Part shown: positions 37,937 through 48,931 of the stretch, one piece after another
How the letters are laid out: each line of letters begins with the position of its first letter
Numbering within the stretch: the first letter of the stretch is position 1
Assembly (NCBI GenBank): GCA_932521035.1
Contig: OW051493.1
Span: 5,766,001-5,830,000, forward strand
From: Oscheius dolichura
Lineage: Eukaryota; Nematoda; Chromadorea; Rhabditida; Rhabditidae
Length of the DNA: 64,000 nt
Reading direction: 5' to 3'
Notes under the pieces: generated by a model
What the model was told of the DNA's origin: nothing
Databases searched by the model: none
What the model saw: the letters and a program-made list of their open reading frames with translations, nothing else
Position numbers and translations under genes: made by a program

Positions 37937-37942
37937 AATAAA
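37937..37942 (+). terminator. Polyadenylation signal of the second thiolase
   Basis: AATAAA lies about 105 nt after the stop codon. Confidence 0.6.
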
Positions 37943-38069
37943 CCCGTACAAACAACAGTTGTTTACCGAAAAACGACCGTTATCAGCCCGTTCATTGTAC
38001 CTTTCTCCCTTCTTCTCCTCCTACCGCAGATAATCCCAAGTTTTCTTGTCATTTTAGACAAAACCCCAG

Positions 38070-38818
38070 ATGATTTTCTACGGAGCACTTGCAGCCCTCG
38101 GAGGAGCGGCCATCTATGCCAATCTTCCTACCCGCTGGACCATCGGCGCGGTTGTGCCGACGGCTGCCTACCTTTCGAAGGCCTTCCTCGTCCCAGTCCA
38201 CGACGAACACAATGTCAAACAAGAAGACGGCGTCGAGGTTTGTCTCCCTTCCAGTTTATGTTACTATCTCTCTTCTAGGCTTCTAAACTCTTCGCCCAAG
38301 GACCCACCCTGGTTATGGCCGTTCGCCGTCCCGGGTGCCCCTTCTGCCGAAAGGAGGCCAAGGAACTGAGCACGTTGAAGCCCGACTTGGACTCGGCTGG
38401 AATCCGGCTGATGGCTGTGGTCCACGAGACCCTCGGAGTCAACGAGTTCAAGCCCTTCTTCGACGGAGACGTCTACTACGACAAGGATGTCAGCACATCT
38501 TCTATTCTTTATATTCCATCCTCTTCAGAAGCATTTCTATGGCCCTAATCAACGATGGCTTCCTCACTGGATGGGTGCCCTACGGCTGGGCACTTACATA
38601 AATGGCTACAACACGCACCGGGCAGGAGTCAAGGGCAACCTCGGAGTGGGAGAAGGCCGTCTTCTTGGAGGTTGGGGTGTTTTTATCTAAAACCACCAGG
38701 TATTCCAGGAGTATACCTGATTGCGAACGAGAAATTGGTCTGGCACCATCTGGAGAAGGAATGGGGAGACGCCGCCAACATCGACGAGGTCCGGGAGGCC
38801 ATCCGCAAGTTCAAGTAG
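38070..38818 (+). CDS. Peroxiredoxin-like 2A (PRXL2A/FAM213A) homologue
   Basis: A thioredoxin-fold redox protein. Exon 1 encodes a hydrophobic N-terminus (MIFYGALAALGGAAIYANLP), a likely membrane anchor or signal as in the human protein. Exon 2 has the family signature VMAVRRPGCPFCRKEAKELS, including a CxxC pair (Cys-Pro-Phe-Cys), then LKPDLDSAGIRLMAVVHETL and FKPFFDGDVYYDKD. Exon 3 reads KHFYGPNQRWLPHWMGALRL through GNLGVGEGRLLGG. The last exon reads GVYLIANEKLVWHHLEKEWG and ends EAIRKFK and TAG. The order matches human PRXL2A (RRPGC..C, FYGP, LGGVF, EKEFGD). Introns are 40-50 nt. Splice-acceptor-like cattttag sits 12 nt before the start. Polyadenylation signal at 38865. Confidence 0.88.
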
Positions 38819-38864
38819 ACCGGCTCCTCGCCTTTTGTACAAATTCTTGTAATTAGTCCGTAAT

Positions 38865-38870
38865 AATAAA
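38865..38870 (+). terminator. Polyadenylation signal of the PRXL2A-like gene
   Basis: AATAAA lies 46 nt after the stop codon. Confidence 0.65.
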
Positions 38871-39220
38871 AAAAGAGACAGCTGACCGTCCATTATTTTC
38901 CTCGCTATCTTATCACAGTTTGCTCTCGTCGCCGTGTTCTTTTTGATCGAATTAGAGAGTTCCTGTTTTTTTCTCTCTTGGCAGCCCACCACAAGTCAAC
39001 CTCTTGTGTCAATTTGTTCGCAGTTTCTGTTTGCCAACGACTGTTTGAACCTTGCTCGTCCACGAGGATTTACATATTACTGACACTTGATCTTATCTAA
39101 TCGGGTGGACTTTCCCTCCTGCCCACCCAGTCTTTTTGCCGCACTTTTGAACTTTCGATGCTTTTAACGGTCATGGCTGGAAGAAGAAGGTGCACCCGTG
39201 CTTCGGACTGCCAACGCTTT

Positions 39221-39384
39221 CGAAACAGATTGTTTCGTTGGTTCAGAAAAATGTCAAACTGAACCCGTTTTCACAGAGGTAACTTTTCTAACAGCCGTTT
39301 TTTTTGCTTTTGATTTTTGAATATTTGTTCCATCCATCCATTTTAAAGTGTATCAATTCCGATCTGACATTTTTCTGAACCAAC
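39221..39384. repeat. Inverted repeat upstream of the histone deacetylase gene
   Basis: The 20-nt arm at 39237-39256 (gttggttcagaaaaatgtca) is repeated exactly as its reverse complement at 39365-39384, separated by 108 nt. Directly before the left arm, cgaaacagattgtttcg (39221-39237) is itself a 7-bp hairpin with a 3-nt loop. The element lies between the PRXL2A-like gene and the deacetylase start at 39434. It could be a small MITE-like remnant or a structured RNA element; no coding capacity was seen. Confidence 0.8.
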
Positions 39385-39433
39385 TCGTTTTTAACGCACC
39401 AGCAGTCAGAAGAGGCCTCGTCTTATTCCAGCC

Positions 39434-41349
39434 ATGACAGCCGCGCTTCCTCTGGGCTTCGTCTATGATGAGCGGATGCTCGAGCACGACTGTCCTTATG
39501 ACAAGACGATGGCCGAGAATCCCCAGAGAATGAAGCTCACCTATGAGAGACTTCTACGGGACGGCCTTCTGGAGAAAGCCGTGCAGGTATGGCCGGGACT
39601 CGAAGGCGGCCGATCCCTTTAGATCCCCGCTCGCCCGGCCACCGACGAAGAACTTCTCCTCAACCACCCTGAAGAGCTGCTCCGCGAGTTGGAAGAGTTA
39701 AAAACAAGCGAGGAATGCGAAGAGTATTGCAAGTGAGTCGGTTGAAAAGAAGCAGCTGATCACTGATAGGGACAAGGAGATCCTCTGGCTCGGTCCGAAG
39801 TCGGAGATGGCCGCTAGGCTGGCTGCTGGCTCTGCCATTGACATGGTCAAGGCTAACCTCGAAGGAAAGTGGGTTACAGCTTGTTTCTTGTAATCTATTC
39901 ATTGTAAGGATTGGTAATGGTTTCGCCATAATTCGTCCGCCCGGTCACCACTCTCATGGCAAGCTGCCTCAAGGCTACTGTGTGTTCAACAACGTCGCCG
40001 TGGCTGCCAAGGTGGCCGTGGAGAAGTTCGGCGTCAAAAAGGTTTCTAGTTTTGAAAGAGAGTAGCCACTTCTTTTAGATCGCCATAGTCGACCACGACT
40101 ACCACCCGTCGAATGGAACATTCTACTCGCTCAGGGGGGATGATCGCTATCTCCTCGTCTCGTTCCATGGATATCACCATGCTGCCTTCTGGCCTTACAC
40201 ACAAGTACTATTTGACTCTTCCTTATAAAATGAATAGGACATGGACTATGACACCCCCGGGAAGCAGGTCTTCTTCCCTCTGAACCAGACGATGAACACC
40301 GAGGGAGACTACTTGGCCGCTTTTAGACACGTGGTTGTCCCTATCCTCAAGGAATTCCAACCAGAGGTAGACTATCCTCGACAACAAAAAGAAGACCGTT
40401 TCCAGTTGATTTTTGTGAGTGCTGGTTTCGATTCCGGGTATTACGACATCATGCTGACGGCTGGCCAAGCAGTAAAAGCTCATGGGTAAGGGTGATAAAA
40501 ATAAAAATACAAGGTCCAATGTGATAAAATAAGATAAAGTTTAGATACGGTCATATGATCAGAGAATTGAATGCCATTACCCCGAACAAGGTGCTCTCCT
40601 TTCTGGAAGGAGGATATTTCCCGACGAATTATGTCGAATCGGCAGCCATGGAAGTGAAAGGACTCCTCGGAGAACGTCTTCCCAACGTAGAACATCCCAG
40701 GAGAGTGTCGCCCGGGCTGGTCGAGACCATCTGGAACAATGTCATCCATCACAGCACACAGTTCAAGTGTATGCAAGAAACACTCGACCAGCTACAGCGG
40801 CAACAGGCAAGACACGGCCTTCCACCCTACGTACTCCCTCCTAAACTTCATCTCGGTCTTGGTAGGCGTCCGCTTGTTGTGGTTAAACTTGGCCTAGGTG
40901 TACGGGACCTGTGGGAGAAGGTAAAGCAGTTGAAGGCCGTCAGGACGAGGGAATGGTTTCCCGAGATGGCTCCCGACCTCACCGATCTATGTAACCAGAA
41001 GATTGCTGAATACATCAAGGTAGTTCTCTTCATATTGGTCTAGTCCAATTTTTAGAATTACGACTGGAGTGAGCCGAAGCCGCCCATGTCAGACGAGGAC
41101 GCGTTGATGCAACTGTTGTGGGACGAGAGGATGAAGGCGGACTGTTTCCTCCGGGTAGGCGAGTCATGCCTGGAATTTGTCAAAGTCTATCAAGATTTTC
41201 TGGATGGTTAGCGGCTATTATCTTTTATCAAAAGCAAGAATTCAGGAAAAGTCGGCCACCTGATGATCTGTGACGAGATACTGATCAGAGAAGCCGAGGA
41301 GAAGCTGGCCAACGGGGGGCAGACCATAAACGAACGGGGAAATAAGTAG
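39434..41349 (+). CDS. Class II histone deacetylase, divergent single-domain
   Basis: Zinc-dependent lysine deacetylase. It starts MTAALPLGFVYDERMLEHDC just after ttattccag. It continues IPARPATDEELLLNH (close to HDAC6), GNGFAIIRPPGHHSHGKLPQ with the catalytic His pair, then IAIVDHDYHPSNGTFYSLRG. Later come LIFVSAGFDSGYYD with the third zinc ligand Asp, and LSFLEGGYFPTNYVES with the catalytic Tyr. Zinc ligands Asp-His-Asp are kept, but the usual DWDVHHGNGT is DHDYHPSNGT and SLHRYD is SFHGYHH, so specificity may differ. A C-terminal helical extension follows (QETLDQLQRQQARHG to REAEEKLANGG). About ten introns, each about 40-60 nt. The frame stops at TAG 41349 with AATAAA 12 nt later; alternatively a 40-nt intron from 41344 (gtagat to gttttag) would extend it to 41455. 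Confidence 0.88.
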
Positions 41350-41360
41350 ATGTAAACCTA

Positions 41361-41366
41361 ATAAAG
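41361..41366 (+). terminator. Possible polyadenylation signal of the deacetylase gene
   Basis: AATAAA lies 12 nt after the TAG at 41349. It would instead be intronic if the alternative C-terminal exon is used. Confidence 0.4.
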
Positions 41367-41455
41367 GTTCCGTTTGTTGTTTTAGAGGTGAAATGTGCCA
41401 ACGATTACACGAAGGAGCTCATAAAAATGGCAGGAGTCGGCTCAGCTCAAAGTAG

Positions 41456-44400
41456 TTCTCGCAGTAGTTGGCGCCGTTTCGCGCCATCTGGTGTCGCATA
41501 GAATGGCCTTCAGAAAAACTCGGAAAACATCCCTCCCGTGAGAAAAATCATCATCCTCTTCCTGGCCCCAGTCCATCCCATCCAAATAAGCCCATTACAC
41601 AGTTGATCAGTTTGCACAATATTCAACATTCGGGCGCGCCATCACGACAATTATTGCCCCGGGATTATGTGACACTCTCTGTCGTTTTGTGTATTATCCA
41701 TTTTATTGTACTGGTCCAGCCGAGTCACAAAGGGGAGGCTCTCCCCTTCCTCTCTTGTTTAATACGGGGGATACAGTACTCTCGCCCTTCCAAGGAAGCA
41801 GCTGTCCCCCCGGTAGCAGCTAATCTCCACACGCAAACTGTTGCGCCACGGGTGAATCCCCTGTCTTCAGCCATTGTTAACAGCCAGCTGTCAGATCCTT
41901 CAGGTGCGTCCTCCTCCTCGTCCACCTGTTTCCCACATAAACCAAAAGAGGTGTTAATGATAGGCCGAGTTTCAAATGACCGTCCCTCCGTTAACTAATT
42001 ACTTCGCTTTTTCAACCACTTCTCCCAGCGGGACGGCGAACGGAAGAGGCGAACCATTCGAACCAGCTCCTACCTGTACTTCTTTCTTTTTTTTCTGTTG
42101 ACTCGCGTGTCCCCCCAAGTTTTTCTCGTGATATCAGCACGAAATCTCGCTCCCAGCCTGAGTCACCTCCAAAAGTTGACTCCTTTTTCTGAGGTCAGGT
42201 ATGAGTCGTTTGGCCCATGTTTTGGCTGCCCTTCGACCACTTATCCCCATTTCTGTCGAATTCTTGTCAAGACCAGGCCACGGCACCCGTAAAATCTCGG
42301 CAGCTCGGAGACTTATTCCTATATAAGCGAATTTGCTCTTTTTGCTGTTTGGGGGTCGTAGGTAGCACATGTACGAATAGACCTCGATGTCTGTGCTTCG
42401 TCGACCGGGATGTCTCCATACTCTGGGCTAGAAGGATGTCGCAGCACCTGGTGAAGCCGTCGTCATGCATAAGACCCCCTTGTTACTTTTTCCCCCTTCA
42501 AAGACAGTTTTGCTTCCTTCCGTACTGAAAAATCACTCCTCATCCAATCAAATTTTTTGTCCTCATCCGAATGGATGTCCCACTGTGCGCGGTTCTTCTC
42601 CTTTTTCCCCTACGGGGGGTCCTGCCGCGGCGAGATCCAAGGTGCCCTCCGGCTATGTAAAAAAAGCAAAATGATGGCTGAGAATCAGGTGCGGCTCGTC
42701 TTTATAGCGGCCACTTATTTCGCCTATCAAAATTACAGTAGGAGAGAAGGCCAGGCAGGGGGAGAGGGTCCCTTCCACCTGCCCGTTTTCAAATTGTACG
42801 TAATCGAATCACAGCTCCCGGCTGGCCATTGTCCGCTGACCTCCAAGCCGTAAATCGCATCTCCGGAAACGCCGTTTAGGGGTGTCTTCATGGACTAGAG
42901 CTCAATTTGCGGGAGGGGGAGCACCTGTCCGTAGTCTCTCTTTTTGACAATATCCCCTCGATCGATCGGCCACTATAACTTCTCTTCCAGCCAACCTTTC
43001 AATCCCAGTCGGTCACAAAGCGTACCGCCGTATTGCTCACGATGGGCCTGAATCATACTCACAATTGGGAGTATCGATAGCGTCCGTAAACATCGGAATA
43101 CATGATCACCGGCCAATTGTCACTACTCCTCGTCCTCATCTCGGGTTACGGTAACGAGGAGCCCATTAGCCACATCCTCGAAACATAACTCTGCGTACGG
43201 GGTGCTCATTTAAATCAGAGGAGACAGCTTTTATGACTGTCTCCGGGCTTCTGCTCTCTCGTCCCCCGGTCCAATCCAATCCAACCTGTCCTTGCTGGCA
43301 GACGATTAGTAAATGTTTGCTGTCCTTGATGGCCTCTGTTTTTGGCCGTGGCTAGCTCGTCTATTCCGACTTTTCCTTTTTTTATCCTCCTACCCAGAGT
43401 TTTTGTACGACACGCGACCCATTCGGTCCTAATGAGACGCTCAAACAACTGCACGCTCTATTACCCGGCGCCTACAGTAGCCACTTCATCGACAGTTTAT
43501 TCGATGGCCCCAGACATTCCCCCAGGAGGAGTCACTCGTCCTCCTCCTCCTCTCGTATAGATTCCCCCATTACCGGCCACTTTCTGTCATTCTACGGTCT
43601 GATTGCTTTCTTCCCCCACTTTAACTAAGGAGAGGACATTAATCCCCGGGCTACGGTGCGTCCCTCAACAACTATCAATTGGTCTCGCATCGATTCGATC
43701 GGATTACTGTCATATTGCACAAGGCGAGGCCAAGACATCTAACGATCCTTTAACGACCTATTACCTAGCGGCTCTAATTGAAGCAAACACCTTTGCTCAT
43801 GCCGGCGATTATCCCCGGCGGGTCATGTTTTCATTTGATTTATTACCTGTATAAAGTGGAGGAGGAGGGGCAGGGGGTACGGTCCTCAAGATGAGCCATT
43901 CTTCCGGAAGATTAGCAGCGCCTCATTGATAATGACCCTGGCGTGTTTGTTCGTTTTTGTCGGATTCCGCACTGTGCACGCGTCTATCCGTGATTGGCAA
44001 TCAAGGCTATTAGATGGTCAAACAATCCCCTCCGCCATATACAGAACCCGGCCCGATTCAAACTGTCGGGAAGACGAGAAGAGACAGCAGTATGTGTCAC
44101 TTGGCCTGTCCTCAGGGCTGGGAAACTGTAGCGGCCGGGGGAGGACGGGGGAAAACAAGGAGGAGGATATTATCTGGTGTAATTTATCTCGTTTCTGTTG
44201 CGTCGACGGTTATGGTAGCACAAAAGAACCCGCTAATCCGTAGCACAACGCGTTATCCCATTGACATGCCGTTCACACACAGCCGAGGCGACGGCGGGTC
44301 AAGGAGGTCGCTGACAATTCATACTTTGCCCGTGGCCGTCTCTTCTGGGAAAGAGTATGACTAACCTGATCAGCCGTGTGTCATTTGACCGGAGGCCAGC

Positions 44401-47400
44401 ACACGGTAGCCACCACCGCCACTCTCTCTGACATCACCAGGGTCTCCCCGAAGAGAAGACGCCGGCTATTTCTGCTGCTCGTCTCCCTTTACGGTGCTTC
44501 CTCGGCGTCATCAAACGCCAATCAACACATTTCCCCAAAAGCCTTGTTGTCTCTTTTTAAGGCCGGATGTCCAGTTAGCAAAATAATGCGTCTTGATTGG
44601 CTCATTGTCGCCCCGAACGCCTTCTCCCTCCTCCTTCTAATTTTACACAAGTCACTGTCTTCTTTGATGCCCTAGCACCTCTTTTGGCCATTTCCCAACC
44701 TCATCCACTGCCGATTTATGTCCTACCGTAGTCAATTAGAGTGCGCCTTTTCCAATTACATATTACTCCAAAGAGGCAGAGGATCGCTATGGTAATTTTT
44801 ATGACGGGCCGAGTCTCGTCCGGGACACAGGGAAGAGGTGAACCACTGTGAGGGACAAAGGCCGCTCCCGGAGGTGAGCTACTTGAAATTCATAAAAGGC
44901 GGAGACTCGGTCTCTTTCACTGTCCTCTCCCTCGTCCTCCATCCTCCATCCTCCCGTCTGTTAGCAATTTGTTGTCTCAATATATCTGGCCCGGAGGGGC
45001 ATAAAAAGAGTCAGTAGACGTTGTCCGGCCGCGATGTCCAGGAGCTGGCCCAGATCATAAACGCCTCCGAATGCCTCGCAGCCCGCCAATAACACCCAGA
45101 TGCGACAATTTTCGACCATTATTCGGCAGGCCCGGCAACAGATTGCCAGAGAGCGACTGTCGTCTTAGTGTGGCCCCCGGATCTCATTTGAGGATCATAT
45201 ATTGAAAGAGGAGAAGCCGGCCGGCCCGGGGATAATAGAGCATATTACTGTAGAGGGAGGAGGGAGGGGATCAATCAGACGGACTCGAATGAGGTAAGCG
45301 GCTAGGGGAGGGAAGGTTCTCAAGAAGGACAAACTCAGAAAAAGTGGACGCCAGCCAAATTGGAATAGGTACAGCCACCCCCGAAACAGCTCACACCATT
45401 TGCCTCTCTTCTTCTGGCCATCATTATCACACTATTCCCTCCGACGGTTTTCTGTTTGCCCACAGGTTGTGTAAAGTTCCGAGACTTACCATAACCATAC
45501 TCTAAATGTTATACTCTCTTTATTAGAGTTTTATAGACTATATCTATGGGTATAGGCTATGTATCCGCCCCTCTCCCTCGTCTCCTCTTCATTTGTTCCT
45601 ATAGACACGACTTCCTCGTTATTGTCCGTCTCCTCAAAATATGTATCCCCTCAATTTAGTCTTGTTTCCCATCAATTTACTGTAATGATGAGCTGCCCAG
45701 GTGCCTTTCGCTGATCGCGTCCATTGGTTAGTCCCGCCTCCAGTAGCCGTGGGTTGCCGCCTTTTGAGTGAAATTCGGAGACGATCCCGGGAGCTTACCT
45801 AATTCTCATAAACAGCCATTATCACTTCCTGTCTGCTCCTTCTACAGTACTCCTTCTGCCAGTTCTCCTAATAATCTTTTACCTCTCCTCTCTTTCCTCC
45901 TCTCTCCAGTTACCTCTTTCCATCCATAATCCTGAAATGCCTCCTACAAAATGGATAACATCTAGTAGGGATTCAGTCCTTTTCCAGTCCAAGTTCTGCC
46001 CTATGACAGGGTGCCTTGTCAGCCAACAAACAACTGTTAACCCTTGCTCCGGAGACGCCGCCTATTTATGGGTGCCTCTCGCCTCCATTTTCAGACAATA
46101 AGGGAGATTAATTCCATGGAAAAGTTTGTTTTCCACTAAATTTTGCTGTCAACTGCAATCGTTTAAAGACGATTAGCTGTCATCTGCACCGGACCACCCT
46201 CCCTAATATTCCCGGCTAATTGAGTAAACACGCCTCTTACTATCCCCTTCCTCGTCCTCCTCCGACGGTTCCTCCTTCTGCACGGTCTCCTCCCCTCTCT
46301 AATCAGAAAGGCGGAGGAGTATCTAACTAATACTAAGCCAGAGAGGCAGATACACATTTGTACCGGTGGAATGTATCTGAGAACTCTATGAAAGGCGCCA
46401 AATCCTGGTTTATGTGCCACCCCCACTTCGATCTCCTCTAATATGGCGATCAGTCACAGGATTAGAACATAGGATTTGAGGGAGGATAAGAACATTTAAC
46501 AGTCTCTCTTATTTTGGATACCTCGGTCCACATCAGCTGTCCGTTGTTCTAGCTCTCCAATTCTCCGACAGTCCCCATATTTCGAGAAGCCCCTCGAGTA
46601 TTTCTAAAATGTCTAACAAAGGGATAATAACGGGAGGATAGCAGAGATCCCGGGCGACCGCGCAATAAAAGAATCGAGCCTTTTGAAATTTCTCAGATAA
46701 TAGGCCGAGAAATGAGACAATACCCTCGCTCATTCCCATTTCACTCCCCCTTTCATTTGGCCGGTTTCCTCCCTTCCTCGAGGTTTATCCCATCTTCTTC
46801 TTTACAACTACTCTCTCTGATTTGATAGGCAGATTTGTTTCTCTCCCTAGTTTGTCCAGAAGTCCTTCTCCCCTCCTGTCTGTTCCTTTTCCGCTTCCAG
46901 CCAATCAAAGGGAATAATCGATCACCCGGTCCCATCACCCGTCCCGTTTATAGTAGTACAGCGGGGTGTCCATGTCGCGGAGAGGCGATAAATTGTTGCA
47001 ACAATCGCCTTGTTGAATGGGCAGAAGGGACCGTACCGTAACCGACTGCTATTAATCGGCTAACACTTACTCATCCCGCCTTTTTGATGGGGCCGGTCCT
47101 ATACTATACGATATCTTTTTTTATCAGGGAAGATATCACAATAAGTAGAAATAGGAGCCGGCCATTCCGATCAGAACTGTATGTTATCTATGGGAGGATG
47201 ACCGGTTGTCTGTCTCTAATATCTCGAATTTGACACGTGAGGGGGAGAGAGAGGATAGGATCCACCTCAAGGAGAGACTGGTTTCCGGCTGTCACCGGTC
47301 AGTAACGGATGCCCGTTCTGAATATTCATCGCCGAATCGTGTACAAGAGACGAGGAGCTGCTCTCCATTAATGATGGCCATCAGTGGCATCTGTCTCCTC

Positions 47401-48931
47401 CTCGTATCCTCCCCTCTAAAAATATTCATAATTATCTGTTTTCCGTGACAATTCGTTCCGTGTTATTCTGGGTGGTGTCCCCTTGTAAATAGTTGTTGTG
47501 ATTGAGGAAGCCCTCCGCCGGTAGAAGTGAAATGATAGTCTTGTGCCCTGATGACGGCGGGAAGCACCGCGGCATCCATTTCAAGATTATGTCACTGCTT
47601 CCATAAGGGATCATAGAGTCGCACGTGGAGGAACACGAGAAAGGAGAACAAGTCATTACAGGGTGATAATGAGAGGGCGGACGAGGGAGACGAGACTTTT
47701 GGCGACTGCTAAGGAACACACAGCTGTCCTTTTCACCTGTCTCCTTTCGCATCATTTCCTTCTTCACACCTCGCTTCATTCTGAGTAATACCTTCACAAA
47801 TAGATCATTGCATAAGCTATTAGTCAAAATAAACAGAGGAGACTCCAGAGACAGAGGAGCCAATCACGGTGCCGCTTGTCGTCCCGCGTAAATAATCAGT
47901 CCATTCCGGGTGATAATAGCCCGCGCAGTCTAATCAACCTCCAATAAAGGTCCGGCATATCATAACTGGCTATTAAGAGCTTTGGCCGGTCCGTTTCACC
48001 TGCTCCTCGTCCGGCCTGTCCCACCCCAATATAACCGACGGCCATCTCCAATCAAGTCAACCGTATCCATTTGGCTAATTCCCCCTCGTTGTCGTCATTT
48101 CACTCATGAGGACAACTCCCTTCTGACTCTTTCTTTTCAATTTACACACATCAACAAGACCCCGCCGACGATCTCTATCTGTCCTCCAGACCTCCCGCTC
48201 TTTTCTGTCGAAAGTCTCTTGTCCTCCCAGAAGTGGATCACCCGGATTATACTTGGGGATCAGTTTGTATGACGTCTTCCCTTCTTCTGTGCAAATTCAG
48301 CTGCTCCAGTTGAAACTTATTGAAATTCTCCGAACGAGAGAGGGAAGGTCTCAAGCATAGGTTCGCGCGTTTTTGTCTTGTTCTCCGCGGAATGACTGTT
48401 TATGGGAACGGGTGATCTCCTTTGGTAATTGCCCGTAAAAACAAATAGAGAAACAGAGAAGGAAGAGGAGACTTCCTCTTCCTGGCTACAAAAAAAAAAG
48501 AATAAATGCGTAAGCCGCGGCTAATCGTCTCCGAGGGAGGATAAGGACCTTTTTGAGATCTTGCCATCAGTAACTGATGAAAATGGAAAATACTCCCTCT
48601 GAGTGGGTAGCCGCAATCCAGGAGATTAGCCGAGTTCTATTCGACTGGCCCCCTCTACAGATCCTTCTCTAATTATGTATAGTCGCCGTACCGTCTCCCC
48701 TCTTCTTCTATTATAATCGACGAGAAATATTGGCCGGTTGAGTCAGCCGCGTCGGGGGAAGAGTAATTGAATATTCCTATCTTTCTGTAGGGGACCCCGG
48801 TCTCGGTTTTCATTTGATACACTTCCAATTAACCCGCTGACAACCCGGCAAAAATACGAGTTTACCCGCTCACTCCCCTCCCTCCTCTCGAGTGTTGCCT
48901 TTTCTCCTCTCAATTACCGTAGTCCATTCAG
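41456..48931 (+). other. Long gene-free stretch upstream of the homeobox gene
   Basis: About 7.5 kb without a supportable gene. It is clearly pyrimidine-rich on the plus strand (repeated cctcct, ctcctc, tcccc runs), the sense direction of the homeobox gene that follows. It probably holds that gene's cis-regulatory sequence and perhaps a long transcribed leader. Open frames here (for example 41468-41998, 44014-44364) are Ser/Pro/Leu-rich by-products of the skew, with no domain. Confidence 0.5.

Noticed and set aside
41468..41998. 176-codon plus-strand frame after the deacetylase
   Set aside because: Pro/Ser/Leu-rich by-product of the pyrimidine skew; no recognisable domain.
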